Shown: positions 1-7,871, counted from the first letter of the stretch. The stretch: 36,531 nucleotides of DNA from Cytophagaceae bacterium (GCA_025454925.1 JALONM010000043.1:1-36531), one strand, 5' to 3'. A program made the numbers and translations. The notes: generated by a model not told the origin, from the letters alone.

Positions 1-55
1 TGATTTAGCACGGCGAAAATTTCATAGGTAACAAGAAATAATGAAACAGAGAAAT

Positions 56-86
56 AATCATAAAAATCAATCAATCATAAAAATCA
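56..86. repeat. Short direct repeat upstream of hsdS
   Basis: The 14-base word AATCATAAAAATCA occurs at 56-69 and again at 73-86, a period of 17 bases, in the AT-rich leader of hsdS. The rest of 1-111 has no convincing gene. A nine-codon open tail at 2-31 that ends in TAA could be the end of an upstream gene, but it is too short to judge. Confidence 0.5.
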
Positions 87-111
87 GTGGTTCAGACAAA
101 ATGGGATTCGT

Positions 112-1347
112 ATGGAAGTAAGAAAGGGATATAAGCGAACGGAATTAGGAGAATTGCCCAAAGAATGGGATATAAAAACATATGGAGAAGTTTTTGACTT
201 TTTACCTACGGCTTCTTATTCACGAGCAGAAACAATAGAATTCGGAACTATTAATTATGTTCATTATGGTGATATTCATACAAAATGGCATTCATTCCTA
301 GATCTTAAAAAACATGAACTTCCCAAAATAATAAATGAAAAAGTTAAAGATTATCCGCTATTAAAAGACGGTGATTTAATTGTGGCTGATGCGTCCGAAG
401 ACTATGAAGGAATAGGAAAAAGTATTGAGGTATTAAATATTGAGAATAAAAAAGCGATATCGGGATTACATACTTATTTATTGCGTGATAAAGGTTTTTT
501 GAAAGATGGCTATAGAGGCTATTTGCATTCTAATAAACTAATAAAAAAACAGTTTGATAAACTAGCAACAGGATTAAAGGTTTTTGGAATTTCAAAAAAT
601 AATATAAAGGTCGTTAAAATCCCCCTTCCTCCCCTCGCCGAGCAAACCGCCATTGCCAATGCCCTTTCCGATGCCGATGCGCTGATCAGCAGCCTGGAAA
701 AGCTCATCGCCAAAAAGCAACTCATCAAACAAGGTGCCATGCAGGAATTGCTGAAACCTAAGAAGGGATGGGAAGTGAAGAAGTTGGGGGAAATTGCAGA
801 AGTTAGAGATGGTACCCATCAAACCCCAAAATATGTTGAGCATGGGGTTCCATTTTATAGTGTTGAAAGTGTAACAAAAAATGATTTTACGAATACCAAA
901 TACATTTCACTTGAGGAACATCAGTTTTTGACTAAATCATTTAAAATGGAAAAGGGAGATATCCTAATGACCAGAATTGGCTCAATAGGTGACTGCAAAT
1001 TAATCGACTGGGATGTTGATGCGAGCTTTTACGTCAGTCTTGCCCTTTTAAAAATTAAAATTGGGTATTCCGCAGAATTTATTTATCATTATTCAAAATC
1101 ATCTTCTTTTAAAAAGGAAACAGAGTTGAATTCTCTTCAAACTGCTATTCCCAAAAAAATTAATCTTGGTCCAATTTCAAATATTAAACTAGAAATACCT
1201 GATTTTGCTGAACAAAATAGAATTGCCACTATCCTCTCTGACATGGATTCCGAAATTTCCGCCCTGGAATCCAAACTCGAAAAATTCCGACAGATTAAAC
1301 AGGGCATGATGCAAAATCTTCTCACCGGAAAAATACGATTGGTATGA
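112..1347 (+). CDS. hsdS: Type I restriction-modification specificity subunit HsdS
   Basis: This subunit gives DNA sequence specificity to a type I restriction-modification complex and docks HsdM and HsdR. The 411 residues have the family layout: target-recognition domain 1 (about 1-165), a central conserved helical region with LPPLAEQ and a run of Leu/Lys-rich helix (about 168-225), target-recognition domain 2 starting near GWEVKKLGEIAEVRDGTH, and a second conserved helix starting at FAEQNRIATILSDMD and ending QGMMQNLLTGKIRLV. The ATG at 112 fits the usual start MEVRKGYK followed by GELPKEW. The stop overlaps the hsdR start in an ATGA, so the two are translationally coupled. Base composition is strikingly mosaic: hand counts give 23-30% GC in the recognition domains and 50-57% in the central conserved region. 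No hsdM is present here; it is expected upstream of the window. Confidence 0.95.
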   Translation: MEVRKGYKRTELGELPKEWDIKTYGEVFDFLPTASYSRAETIEFGTINYVHYGDIHTKWHSFLDLKKHELPKIINEKVKDYPLLKDGDLIVADASEDYEGIGKSIEVLNIENKKAISGLHTYLLRDKGFLKDGYRGYLHSNKLIKKQFDKLATGLKVFGISKNNIKVVKIPLPPLAEQTAIANALSDADALISSLEKLIAKKQLIKQGAMQELLKPKKGWEVKKLGEIAEVRDGTHQTPKYVEHGVPFYSVESVTKNDFTNTKYISLEEHQFLTKSFKMEKGDILMTRIGSIGDCKLIDWDVDASFYVSLALLKIKIGYSAEFIYHYSKSSSFKKETELNSLQTAIPKKINLGPISNIKLEIPDFAEQNRIATILSDMDSEISALESKLEKFRQIKQGMMQNLLTGKIRLV

Positions 1348-4300
1348 ACAGCGAACGTATCACCCAAAACCGTGTAGTACAACTCTTCCAGCAGCAACTG
1401 GGCTACCTGCCTTTGTTCGGCGGCAACCTGCAAGACCGCTACGGAAACAGCAACATCGAAGAAGAACCGCTCCGGGCTTTCCTCAAAAACAAACAGGGCT
1501 ATTCCGATGCCCTCATCAGCAAAGCCCTCGATAAACTCAAAAGCGAAGCCAACAACCACCAGCGGGGTTTGTACCTCAACAACCTGGAGGTATACAAGCT
1601 CCTGCACTACGGCATTGATGTAAAAGAAAGTTTGGGCAAACACACCGATACGGTACAGCTCATCGACTGGCGCCATCCGCTCCGCAACGATTTTTACATC
1701 GCCGAAGAAGTGACCATCGAAGGCAATCGGGAAAAGCGCCCGGACATTGTGCTGTATGTAAACGGCATTGCCCTGGCCGTCATCGAACTCAAAAAAAGCA
1801 GCAAAGGCATAGGCGAAGGCATACGCCAGAACCTCACCAACCAGCAGAAAGAATTTATCGAAGATTTTTTCAGTACCATACAAATCTGCTTCGCAGGCAA
1901 CGACAGCGAAGGCCTGCGCTACGGCACCATTGGCACCACTTCCAAATACTACCTGAGCTGGAAAGAAGACGAACAGAACTACGAACCCGAACTGCTGGAC
2001 AAGTACTTGAAAAAAATGTGCAGCAAGGAGCGCTTCCTCGAAATCATCCACGACTTTGTGTTGTTCGATGGAGGGGTGAAAAAACTTCCACGCTACCACC
2101 AGTACTTTGGCATCAAGGAAGCGCAAAAGCGCATTGCCAAAAAAGAAGGCGGCATCATCTGGCACACGCAAGGTTCAGGGAAGAGTATCACCATGGTGCT
2201 ACTCACCAAGTGGATACTGGCCAACAATCCCAATGCCCGCATCGCCATCATCACCGACCGCACCGAACTGGATAAACAAATCAAACGAGTATTTTCAGAT
2301 GCAGGTGAGAAAACCCTGGAACGCGCCAAAAGCGGCGCAGACCTGATGGAGAAACTCACCAAACCCGAACCACGCCTGCTATGCAGCCTCGTGCATAAAT
2401 TCGGCAAAAGCAGCGACAAACAATTTGACGAATACATCAAAGAAATCGAAAACAATCCTCCTTCAGTAAAAGGCGAGTTGTTCGTATTTGTCGACGAGTG
2501 TCACCGCACCCAAAGCGGTCGCCTGCACAAAGTAATGAAAGCCATACTGCCCAAGAATACGGTCTTCATTGGTTTCACGGGTACTCCTTTGTTGAAAGAA
2601 GACAAAGAAACCAGTCTGGAAGTATTCGGTAGCTATATTCACACCTACAAGTTTAACGAAGCCGTAGAAGACGGCGTAGTACTGGACCTGGTCTACGAAG
2701 CCCGCGACATCGATCAGCGCATCAGTTCTCAAGACCACATCGATCTGTGGTTTGAAGCGAAAACCAAAGGACTCAACGACTTCCAGAAAGCCGAACTCAA
2801 AAAGAAATGGGGCACCATGCAAAAGGTACTCAGCTCCAAAGACCGCATGGGCAAAATCGTGAGCGACATCGTCTTGGATTTTGGCGTTCGCCCCCGCCTC
2901 AACGAAGATAAAGGAACGGCCATATTAGTGGCAGGTAGTATTTATGAAGCCTGTCAGTACTATGAACTTTTTCAGCAAACTACCCTTAAGGGGAAAACCG
3001 GAATCATTACCAGTTACAATCCCAGTCACCGTGATACCGTGAACGAGGAAACAGGTGAGAATTCTGAAACCGAAAAACAAAGCATTTACAACATTTATGT
3101 AAAACTCCTGGGCGATAAAACTACCGAGCAATACGAAGAAGAAACGAAGGATCTTTTTATCAAACATCCTTCGCAAATGAAATTGCTGGTGGTGGTTTCC
3201 AAGCTGCTTACCGGATTTGATGCCCCGAGTTGCACCGTGTTGTACATCGATAAATCCATGCAGGATCATGGCTTGTTTCAGGCCATCTGCCGCGTAAACC
3301 GCCTGGATAGCGAAGATAAAGAATTGGGCTACATTGTGGATTACAAGGATCTATTCCGGAATTTAGTAAACGACAAGGGAACGGGTGCGATCCAGGTGTA
3401 TACCTCCGAACTTTCCTACGATCAATTCAAAAAAGAAGATTGCGATGTACTCATGCAGTCGCGCCTGGAAAAAGGGCGCGAACGATTGGATACTGCCCTG
3501 GAACAACTGGAGTTGATTTGCGAACCTGTTCCCAATCCTAAAAAGGACGCTGACTACCGCTATTTCTTCTGCGGCAATAGCGAAATTCCGGAAGATCTAA
3601 AGCAACGCGAACAATTGCGGGATCAGCTGTATAAATGCACGGTAGCCTTTATCCGGGCCTATGCTAATCTTGCCAACGAACTGGATGCAGCAGGATACAA
3701 CGCCTCCGAAATGAAACACATCGAAGCTCGCTTGCTGTTTTACAAAGACCTGCGCGAAGCCATCAAAAACGCCAGTGGAGAAAAGCTTGATGTAAAAGAC
3801 TACGAAGCCGACATGCGCCACCTGATCGACCACTACGTGCAAGCAGAAGTACCCCGCAAAATATCGGATTTTGAGAGCTTACCACTGTTGGAGATCATCG
3901 CCAAGGCAGGTTTTGATGTGGCCAAGGAAACACTTCCTGAATCTATCAAGAACAACAAAGAAGCCATGGCCGAAACCATTGAGAACAGCGTGCGCAGTAA
4001 AATCGTGAAGGAGCATCTCAACGACCCAACCTTCTTTGAGAAAATGAGTCACCTCTTGGGTGAAATCATTAAGCTCCGCAAGAACAAAGCCATCGAATAC
4101 GAAGAGTACCTCAAAGAAATTGCCGAAATCGCCAAACAAGTGCAGGAAGGGAAAACTTCGAATACCCCGAAAGAGCTTGATAGTCCGGCTAAAGTAGTGC
4201 TGTACCACCATTTCGAAAACGATGTAGAGAAGGCCTTGCAAGTGCATGAAGCCGTAATAATGTATGCCCCGAGTGGTTGGAAAGGCGATAGTGCCAAAGA

Positions 4301-4400
4301 AAACCTGATCAAAAAAGAAATATTGAAATGCCTGAATGATTTTGATGCCACCATCAAAGTATTCGACGTAATCAAAGAACAAGACGAATTCGAAAAGTAA
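1344..4400 (+). CDS. hsdR: Type I restriction enzyme endonuclease/translocase subunit HsdR
   Basis: HsdR is the ATP-driven DNA translocase and nuclease of the type I complex. The 1018-residue length is normal. An N-terminal PD-(D/E)xK nuclease is visible as D134 in RPDIVLY and E148-L-K150 in VIELKKSS. The superfamily 2 motor follows: Walker A TQGSGKS with K280, Walker B DECH at 384-387, motif III around FIGFTGTPLL, and motif VI QAICRVNRL. The C-terminal third is helical and charged and would contact HsdM/HsdS. Translation starts inside the end of hsdS (ATGA overlap), so the subunits are co-expressed. No frameshift or lost catalytic residue is seen, so restriction should be functional if hsdM is intact. 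Composition is about that of the hsdS conserved core and well above the hsdS recognition domains. Confidence 0.96.
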   Translation: MNSERITQNRVVQLFQQQLGYLPLFGGNLQDRYGNSNIEEEPLRAFLKNKQGYSDALISKALDKLKSEANNHQRGLYLNNLEVYKLLHYGIDVKESLGKHTDTVQLIDWRHPLRNDFYIAEEVTIEGNREKRPDIVLYVNGIALAVIELKKSSKGIGEGIRQNLTNQQKEFIEDFFSTIQICFAGNDSEGLRYGTIGTTSKYYLSWKEDEQNYEPELLDKYLKKMCSKERFLEIIHDFVLFDGGVKKLPRYHQYFGIKEAQKRIAKKEGGIIWHTQGSGKSITMVLLTKWILANNPNARIAIITDRTELDKQIKRVFSDAGEKTLERAKSGADLMEKLTKPEPRLLCSLVHKFGKSSDKQFDEYIKEIENNPPSVKGELFVFVDECHRTQSGRLHKVMKAILPKNTVFIGFTGTPLLKEDKETSLEVFGSYIHTYKFNEAVEDGVVLDLVYEARDIDQRISSQDHIDLWFEAKTKGLNDFQKAELKKKWGTMQKVLSSKDRMGKIVSDIVLDFGVRPRLNEDKGTAILVAGSIYEACQYYELFQQTTLKGKTGIITSYNPSHRDTVNEETGENSETEKQSIYNIYVKLLGDKTTEQYEEETKDLFIKHPSQMKLLVVVSKLLTGFDAPSCTVLYIDKSMQDHGLFQAICRVNRLDSEDKELGYIVDYKDLFRNLVNDKGTGAIQVYTSELSYDQFKKEDCDVLMQSRLEKGRERLDTALEQLELICEPVPNPKKDADYRYFFCGNSEIPEDLKQREQLRDQLYKCTVAFIRAYANLANELDAAGYNASEMKHIEARLLFYKDLREAIKNASGEKLDVKDYEADMRHLIDHYVQAEVPRKISDFESLPLLEIIAKAGFDVAKETLPESIKNNKEAMAETIENSVRSKIVKEHLNDPTFFEKMSHLLGEIIKLRKNKAIEYEEYLKEIAEIAKQVQEGKTSNTPKELDSPAKVVLYHHFENDVEKALQVHEAVIMYAPSGWKGDSAKENLIKKEILKCLNDFDATIKVFDVIKEQDEFEK

Positions 4401-4403
4401 ATC

Positions 4404-5093
4404 ATGCAGTTAGGAGATATAGAAATAGAACTGGTTCAGAAAGACATCAAGAATGTACACCTGAGTGTAATGCCTCCTGCAGGTCGCGTTCGCATAGCCG
4501 CGCCTTTGCACCTGAGCGAAGATACCATACGCTTGTACGCCATTTCCAAACTGGGCTGGATACGCACCCAACAACGAAAAATACGTGGACAGGCGCGCGA
4601 AAGCAAACGTCTATTTCTAAACAAGGAAACGCACTACTTTCAAGGTCGTAAGTATTTGCTTCGGATACATTTCAACGAAACACCTTCCCGGATCATTCTG
4701 AAGAAAAAATACATCGACCTGCATGTGCGTCCGGGCACTAGCCAGGAGCAGTGTCAGGTGATTATGGATGCCTGGTACCGGAATGAGTTGAAGAAAATAG
4801 TTCCACAAATCATTGCCTATTGGCAGCCCAAAATCGGCGTACAGGTAAAAGACTGGGGCATCAAGAAAATGCGCACCAAATGGGGCACCTGCAACATCGA
4901 AGAACGCCGCCTCTGGCTCAACCTCGAACTCGCCAAGAAGCCCTTGGAATGTCTGGAATATATTGTGGTGCACGAAATGATTCACATACTGGAACGCAGG
5001 CACAACGACAAATTTTTGTATTACATGAATAAATATAGCCCACAGTGGAAAGCGATTAAAGAGAAGTTGAATAGCTTGCCTGTGGGGGGCTGA
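4404..5093 (+). CDS. YgjP/SprT-like zinc metallopeptidase (DUF45)
   Basis: The 229-residue protein matches the YgjP/DUF45 family, small soluble metallopeptidases often encoded beside type I restriction-modification genes. The zinc site is visible as H190-E191-M-I-H194 with a third ligand at H200 in ERRHNDKF, preceded by the family motif KWGTCN and WLNLELAKKP. The N-terminal half holds the beta-rich segment typical of the family. The gene starts three bases after the hsdR stop, so it is almost certainly in the same transcript. Its substrate is unknown; the family association with restriction-modification loci is established, but its role here (for example turnover of HsdR or DNA-protein adduct processing) is inference. 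Confidence 0.9.
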   Translation: MQLGDIEIELVQKDIKNVHLSVMPPAGRVRIAAPLHLSEDTIRLYAISKLGWIRTQQRKIRGQARESKRLFLNKETHYFQGRKYLLRIHFNETPSRIILKKKYIDLHVRPGTSQEQCQVIMDAWYRNELKKIVPQIIAYWQPKIGVQVKDWGIKKMRTKWGTCNIEERRLWLNLELAKKPLECLEYIVVHEMIHILERRHNDKFLYYMNKYSPQWKAIKEKLNSLPVGG

Positions 5094-5123
5094 CGGACGA
5101 CTTTACGATTTTATTTTACAGCT

Positions 5124-5313
5124 ATGAAGATAAAGGTTAATAGACAACGAAAATCAATTTACCCATTCCAATGTGAGTTCCCTGATTTTTCAATTAGTAC
5201 CGGAAAGAATGGAAGTGGTAAATCGCAGTTTATCTAAAACTTTGGTTGAAATTCTACATCAAAATGCATGGGAGTTTAAAACAATTTTGGGTGGAATTTT
5301 TATGATTATTTAG
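5124..5313 (+). pseudogene. Remnant of an AAA-type ATPase (N-terminal Walker A fragment)
   Basis: An ATG at 5124 opens a 37-codon frame that ends at 5237. It reads MKIKVNRQ, then FPDFSISTGKNGSGKSQFI, then a stop. GKNGSGKS is a textbook Walker A (P-loop), and the preceding short beta-like segment matches the start of AAA-family ATPases of the SMC/OLD-like kind. The frame stops just after the P-loop. A second frame, shifted by one and open from 5209 to 5313, continues for about 35 codons. The simplest reading is a gene that has lost almost all of its length. It sits 30 bases after the YgjP-like gene, where accessory ATPases of defence islands are common. I cannot tell which family it came from. 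Confidence 0.6.
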
Positions 5314-5387
5314 CTCAATCCTGAGCATCCTGATATTGTAAAGTGAATTTCCTGTAGCGTTCTTATTTATTCAGAGGCCCCGAGCTT

Positions 5388-5499
5388 GCGTGAGGGATAG
5401 AGCGGAAAGACCCACGCCAAGGCGTGGGCTTGCAGCGATAGCCCGACCCAATGTGGTGTGGCGCCTTAGGCGACGCGCCACGCAGGGGCACGCCCAACC
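5388..5499 (+). repeat. Dispersed intergenic repeat, copy A (hairpin-rich)
   Basis: This GC-rich block starts GCGTGAGGGATAG and ends GGGGCACGCCCAACC. It contains an 8-bp perfect hairpin (5411-5418 with 5421-5428, loop AA) and a second inverted pair GTGGCGC/GCGCCAC. A related block lies at 7554-7653 in the opposite orientation, sharing the GCGTGAGGGATAG start, a central GATAGCCCG and the GGGCACGCCC-like end. Blocks of this kind are well known as dispersed intergenic repeats in Bacteroidota genomes. It lies between convergent genes and its hairpins could help end transcription from both sides. The rest of 5314-5541 shows nothing I can name. Confidence 0.75.
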
Positions 5500-5541
5500 A
5501 ATTACCGTTTAAAACATCGGAGGTCTTGATGCAATGAACTT

Positions 5542-6012
5542 TTATTCTTCCTGAGATTTTCTGAATTTTAATTGCAGGCCTAATAAAAAATTCCGCAGCA
5601 CCTGGTCTTTGCAGTCGCGGTATTGGCTTTGATTGGGGTTGCGGAATAATGCGCTCAATTCATGCTTGCCAAAACGAAACCCAGTTAAACTTAGGATGCT
5701 TAGTATGTCCTCGTCTTGCAATTGAAGTGCGATTTTTAATTTGCGAAGTATCTGATTGTTGTTGAGACTTTTTTCATTGATGATTTCTACGCCTTCTTTT
5801 TTTCCTCGGCGGTCTACGATGAGTCCGTTTAAGAAAGGAGAAAGTTCTTTGTCGTAGAGTTGTTTAAAATCCGGATCTTCTTCTTTTTTGAGCCAGGAGC
5901 TGATTTGTGCACGCGTAACTTCCACCTGGGCCAAGGCATACAGACGCATCATGTGGTCGTCGTTCAGTTCGAAGGTGTAGCGCAAGCGTCGTAAAATGTC
6001 GTTGTTGTTCAT
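5542..6012 (-). CDS. DUF1456 family protein (YehS-like)
   Basis: A 156-residue soluble protein made of two copies of the DUF1456 domain. The first (about 2-68) contains NDILRRLRYTFELND and later a stretch of SSWLKKEEDPDFK. The second (about 83-150) contains NNQILRKLKIALQLQDED and LSALFRNPNQSQY. This tandem arrangement and length match the YehS family of Escherichia coli and its relatives. The biochemical function of the family is not established. The start ATG at 6012 leaves only six bases to the stop of a possible small upstream ORF. Downstream lies the hairpin-rich repeat. Confidence 0.9.
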   Translation of the reverse strand: MNNNDILRRLRYTFELNDDHMMRLYALAQVEVTRAQISSWLKKEEDPDFKQLYDKELSPFLNGLIVDRRGKKEGVEIINEKSLNNNQILRKLKIALQLQDEDILSILSLTGFRFGKHELSALFRNPNQSQYRDCKDQVLRNFLLGLQLKFRKSQEE

Positions 6013-6018
6013 GTTGTG

Positions 6019-6129
6019 TTAGGCAATGAAGGGCATGGCTAAGCCGGTGGTAATAGCAGGAAGATGGTTTGGGTTGGCATTGCCGCCGAGGTACTTACCG
6101 CCGGCATCAGGAGCAGGCGTTTTCGGCAT
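6019..6129 (-). CDS. Possible small protein, 36 residues
   Basis: Between the tmRNA gene and the DUF1456 gene there is a 36-codon frame starting MPKTPAPDAGG and ending TTGLAMPFIA. It is rich in Pro, Gly and Ala, with no recognised domain. It ends six bases before the DUF1456 start, a coupling-like spacing on the same strand. The frame is also open upstream for about 23 codons but without an ATG there, and a hairpin after ssrA lies in that part. No clear ribosome binding site or promoter is visible, so this may be chance. Confidence 0.28.
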   Translation of the reverse strand: MPKTPAPDAGGKYLGGNANPNHLPAITTGLAMPFIA

Positions 6130-6178
6130 GGCAGAAGGGATGAGTGCTGTAGCTGGAACTTTGTAGCAACCAGTATAG

Positions 6179-6211
6179 TTGAGTAAAGAGTGTTGTTCAC
6201 TCTCTACTCAA
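6179..6211 (-). terminator. Hairpin just downstream of ssrA, probable terminator
   Basis: Arms 6179-6192 and 6198-6211 pair over 14 positions with one mismatch, around a 5-base loop. On the minus strand the hairpin begins 17 bases after the tmRNA 3' end. There is no U-run after it, so it may act in 3' processing or as an atypical terminator. Confidence 0.5.
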
Positions 6212-6228
6212 ACACTGCTGGTAAGCAG

Positions 6229-6595
6229 TGGAGGTGGAGGGATTCGAACCCTCGTCCAGTCATGATAGCAAATGTATTTTCTACAAGCTTAGACTTTATT
6301 AATTTTAGTGCCTACACAGGATAAAGTCGCCCGATGTAAGCCTTAGATGCTGAGTTTCTCGTAGCCGGACAACATCATACCGACTACCAGTTTTCCTTTA
6401 CGATGCCCCGGAATCCAGCCCCGGAAAACGTGGGTCCGGCGGGACACTTGCGTATGCTAAATACCTAGATTAAGCAGCAAGGGCAAAAGAGTTCTCTTCG
6501 CCAATTATTAGTTCGAGAGTTTTGTCACGGGTAATACTCACAACACCCGGCCTGCTTACACACCCCTACACACGCTGTCAAATCCAGTCACCCCC
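6229..6595 (-). ncRNA. ssrA: Transfer-messenger RNA (tmRNA, ssrA)
   Basis: tmRNA rescues stalled ribosomes by adding a degradation tag. On the minus strand the RNA begins GGGGGTGACTGGATTTGACAG and ends with a T-arm GAGGG-TTCGAAT-CCCTC and the 3' acceptor strand CACCTCC plus discriminator A. The acceptor halves pair over 7 bp with a G3-U wobble, the alanyl-tRNA synthetase identity mark. CCA is not encoded. The tag reading frame lies at 6470-6502 and ends GEENSFALAA then TAA; the ALAA tail is the usual protease signal. The length of 367 nt is normal. Ends were set from the acceptor pairing and could be off by a base or two. Confidence 0.95.
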
Positions 6596-6600
6596 AAAGA

Positions 6601-6608
6601 CAAATAAA
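6601..6608 (-). promoter_or_regulatory. Candidate -7 element for ssrA
   Basis: On the minus strand TTTATTTG matches seven of the eight positions of a Bacteroidota TAnnTTTG element (the second base differs). It lies six bases before the predicted tmRNA 5' end, the right distance. No TTTG is seen at the -33 position. Confidence 0.45.
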
Positions 6609-6671
6609 CCGATCCGAAGAAAGGTTTTGGAATGCCTGGGTTTTTAAATCCCCAAAACAAAGAACTTTTAG

Positions 6672-6679
6672 TATTTTTG
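6672..6679 (+). promoter_or_regulatory. Candidate -7 element for the outer-membrane protein gene
   Basis: TATTTTTG fits TAnnTTTG exactly, 23 bases before the ATG at 6703. No clear -33 TTTG at the right spacing, so the site is only moderately supported. The region is AT-rich, where such matches arise by chance. Confidence 0.45.
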
Positions 6680-6702
6680 ATTCTACTAGGAACCTACTAC
6701 TC

Positions 6703-7491
6703 ATGCAAAAGTACATCTTTTTTTATTTATTATGGATGCTGTGTCCACTATTTATAAATGCCCAGATTTTAAATATTGAACGTTTCCGGCTGGATAAAGA
6801 CACCTTTAATGTTTGGATGGGGAATGTGGGTTTCGGTTTCTCTACGAAAAAGCAGAAGGTGTCGGTGTTTGAGTATCATGCCAATGCCAACGTGGCCTAC
6901 CTGAGCCGCAAACACAGCTATATGAGCATTAATTACATAAAATTTATAAAGGTGGAAAAAACGGACGTGGTAAGCGAAGGGTATACGCATGCGCGCTTGA
7001 ATTTTTTCAGACGTAAAATTTTGTCGTATGAACCCTTTGTGCAGTTTCAATACGACTTGGGTAGGGGATTGGAATACCGGCAACTGGCAGGATTTTCGTT
7101 TCGGATTACGCTGCATTCACACGATAAAATTAACATCGGATTTAATTCGGGAGGCATGTGGGAACTTGAAAACTGGCAAGGAAAAGTAATTCGCTTTGCT
7201 ACGGAGCAAGACAGTACCAAGGCGCATACTTCGTTTATAAAAAGTACCAGCAATGTAAACCTGCGCATACATCTATCGAAAATGATTACTTTTTTCTCGA
7301 TCATGTATTACCAAGCCCAATGGGATCGCTTTTTTGAACCGCGTTTTATCAACGACACGCAATTGCAACTGGCTTTAGGGAAACATTTTGCATTTACCAC
7401 TCAATTCACCTCCACGCTGGACGCCTTGCCGGTATTGGAGAACAACACGTTTATTTATTCGTTGAACTCGTCTCTTACGTATAAATTTTAA
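6703..7491 (+). CDS. Outer-membrane beta-barrel protein, DUF481-like
   Basis: The 262-residue protein starts with a signal peptide (about 1-20, hydrophobic FFYLLWMLCPLFI then NAQ). The mature part is a series of alternating polar/hydrophobic strands with aromatic girdles, such as YEPFVQFQYDLGRGLEYRQ followed by LAGFSFRITL, and it ends in Phe (SSLTYKF), as outer-membrane barrels do. The YEPFVQFQYD...R...G...R pattern resembles DUF481 (YdiY-like) proteins. A role is not known; it is probably a small barrel in the outer membrane. It appears to be a single-gene unit between ssrA and the second dispersed repeat. The family call is from pattern only and could instead be another short barrel family. 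Confidence 0.7.
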   Translation: MQKYIFFYLLWMLCPLFINAQILNIERFRLDKDTFNVWMGNVGFGFSTKKQKVSVFEYHANANVAYLSRKHSYMSINYIKFIKVEKTDVVSEGYTHARLNFFRRKILSYEPFVQFQYDLGRGLEYRQLAGFSFRITLHSHDKINIGFNSGGMWELENWQGKVIRFATEQDSTKAHTSFIKSTSNVNLRIHLSKMITFFSIMYYQAQWDRFFEPRFINDTQLQLALGKHFAFTTQFTSTLDALPVLENNTFIYSLNSSLTYKF

Positions 7492-7553
7492 TCGTATGAT
7501 TTTTGGTTGGGTGGTTGGTATTCCATCGGCGGGCATGAACTCAAGATGTATCA

Positions 7554-7653
7554 GGTTGGGCGTGTCCCTTGCGGCGGCGCCTATGGCGCCATGCCACTGC
7601 GGGCCGGGCTATCCGTTCCGGCGCCTTTGGCGCCCCACTTCTATCCCTCACGC
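7554..7653 (-). repeat. Dispersed intergenic repeat, copy B (inverted relative to copy A)
   Basis: Read on the minus strand this block starts GCGTGAGGGATAG and ends ACGCCCAACC, like copy A at 5388-5499. Its middle differs but keeps self-complementary words (GGCGCC occurs repeatedly with short loops). Short open frames that cross it are by-products of the GC-rich repeat. It lies just after the outer-membrane protein gene. Confidence 0.72.
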
Positions 7654-7871
7654 GGATCACAACGATTTTTTACCGGCGCTTCTCCAAAGAAGCCCAGCGA
7701 ACCATGTAGGGAACTCACGGAACGCAGATCCATGGCCGGTAATCCCGATACAGAAAATTATGGATTCGAAAAGAATTTCTTGGTGTTCGACTCCTTCTGA
7801 AATTTTAGATGTACTAAGCCGTTTTTCTACTAAAAAAAAATCTATAGAAAACTCAGCTTCGATACTGGGAT
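7654..7871. other. Intergenic stretch without a recognised gene
   Basis: Frames of up to 83 codons cross this stretch on both strands, but their translations look like no known family and they overlap the repeat or the terminator. I see no RNA gene. It may be decayed sequence or an extension of the dispersed repeat. Confidence 0.5.

Noticed and set aside
1137-2171. 344-codon open frame on the minus strand across hsdS and hsdR
   Set aside because: It is antisense to two clear restriction genes, has Phe/Val-rich shadow composition and no recognised domain.
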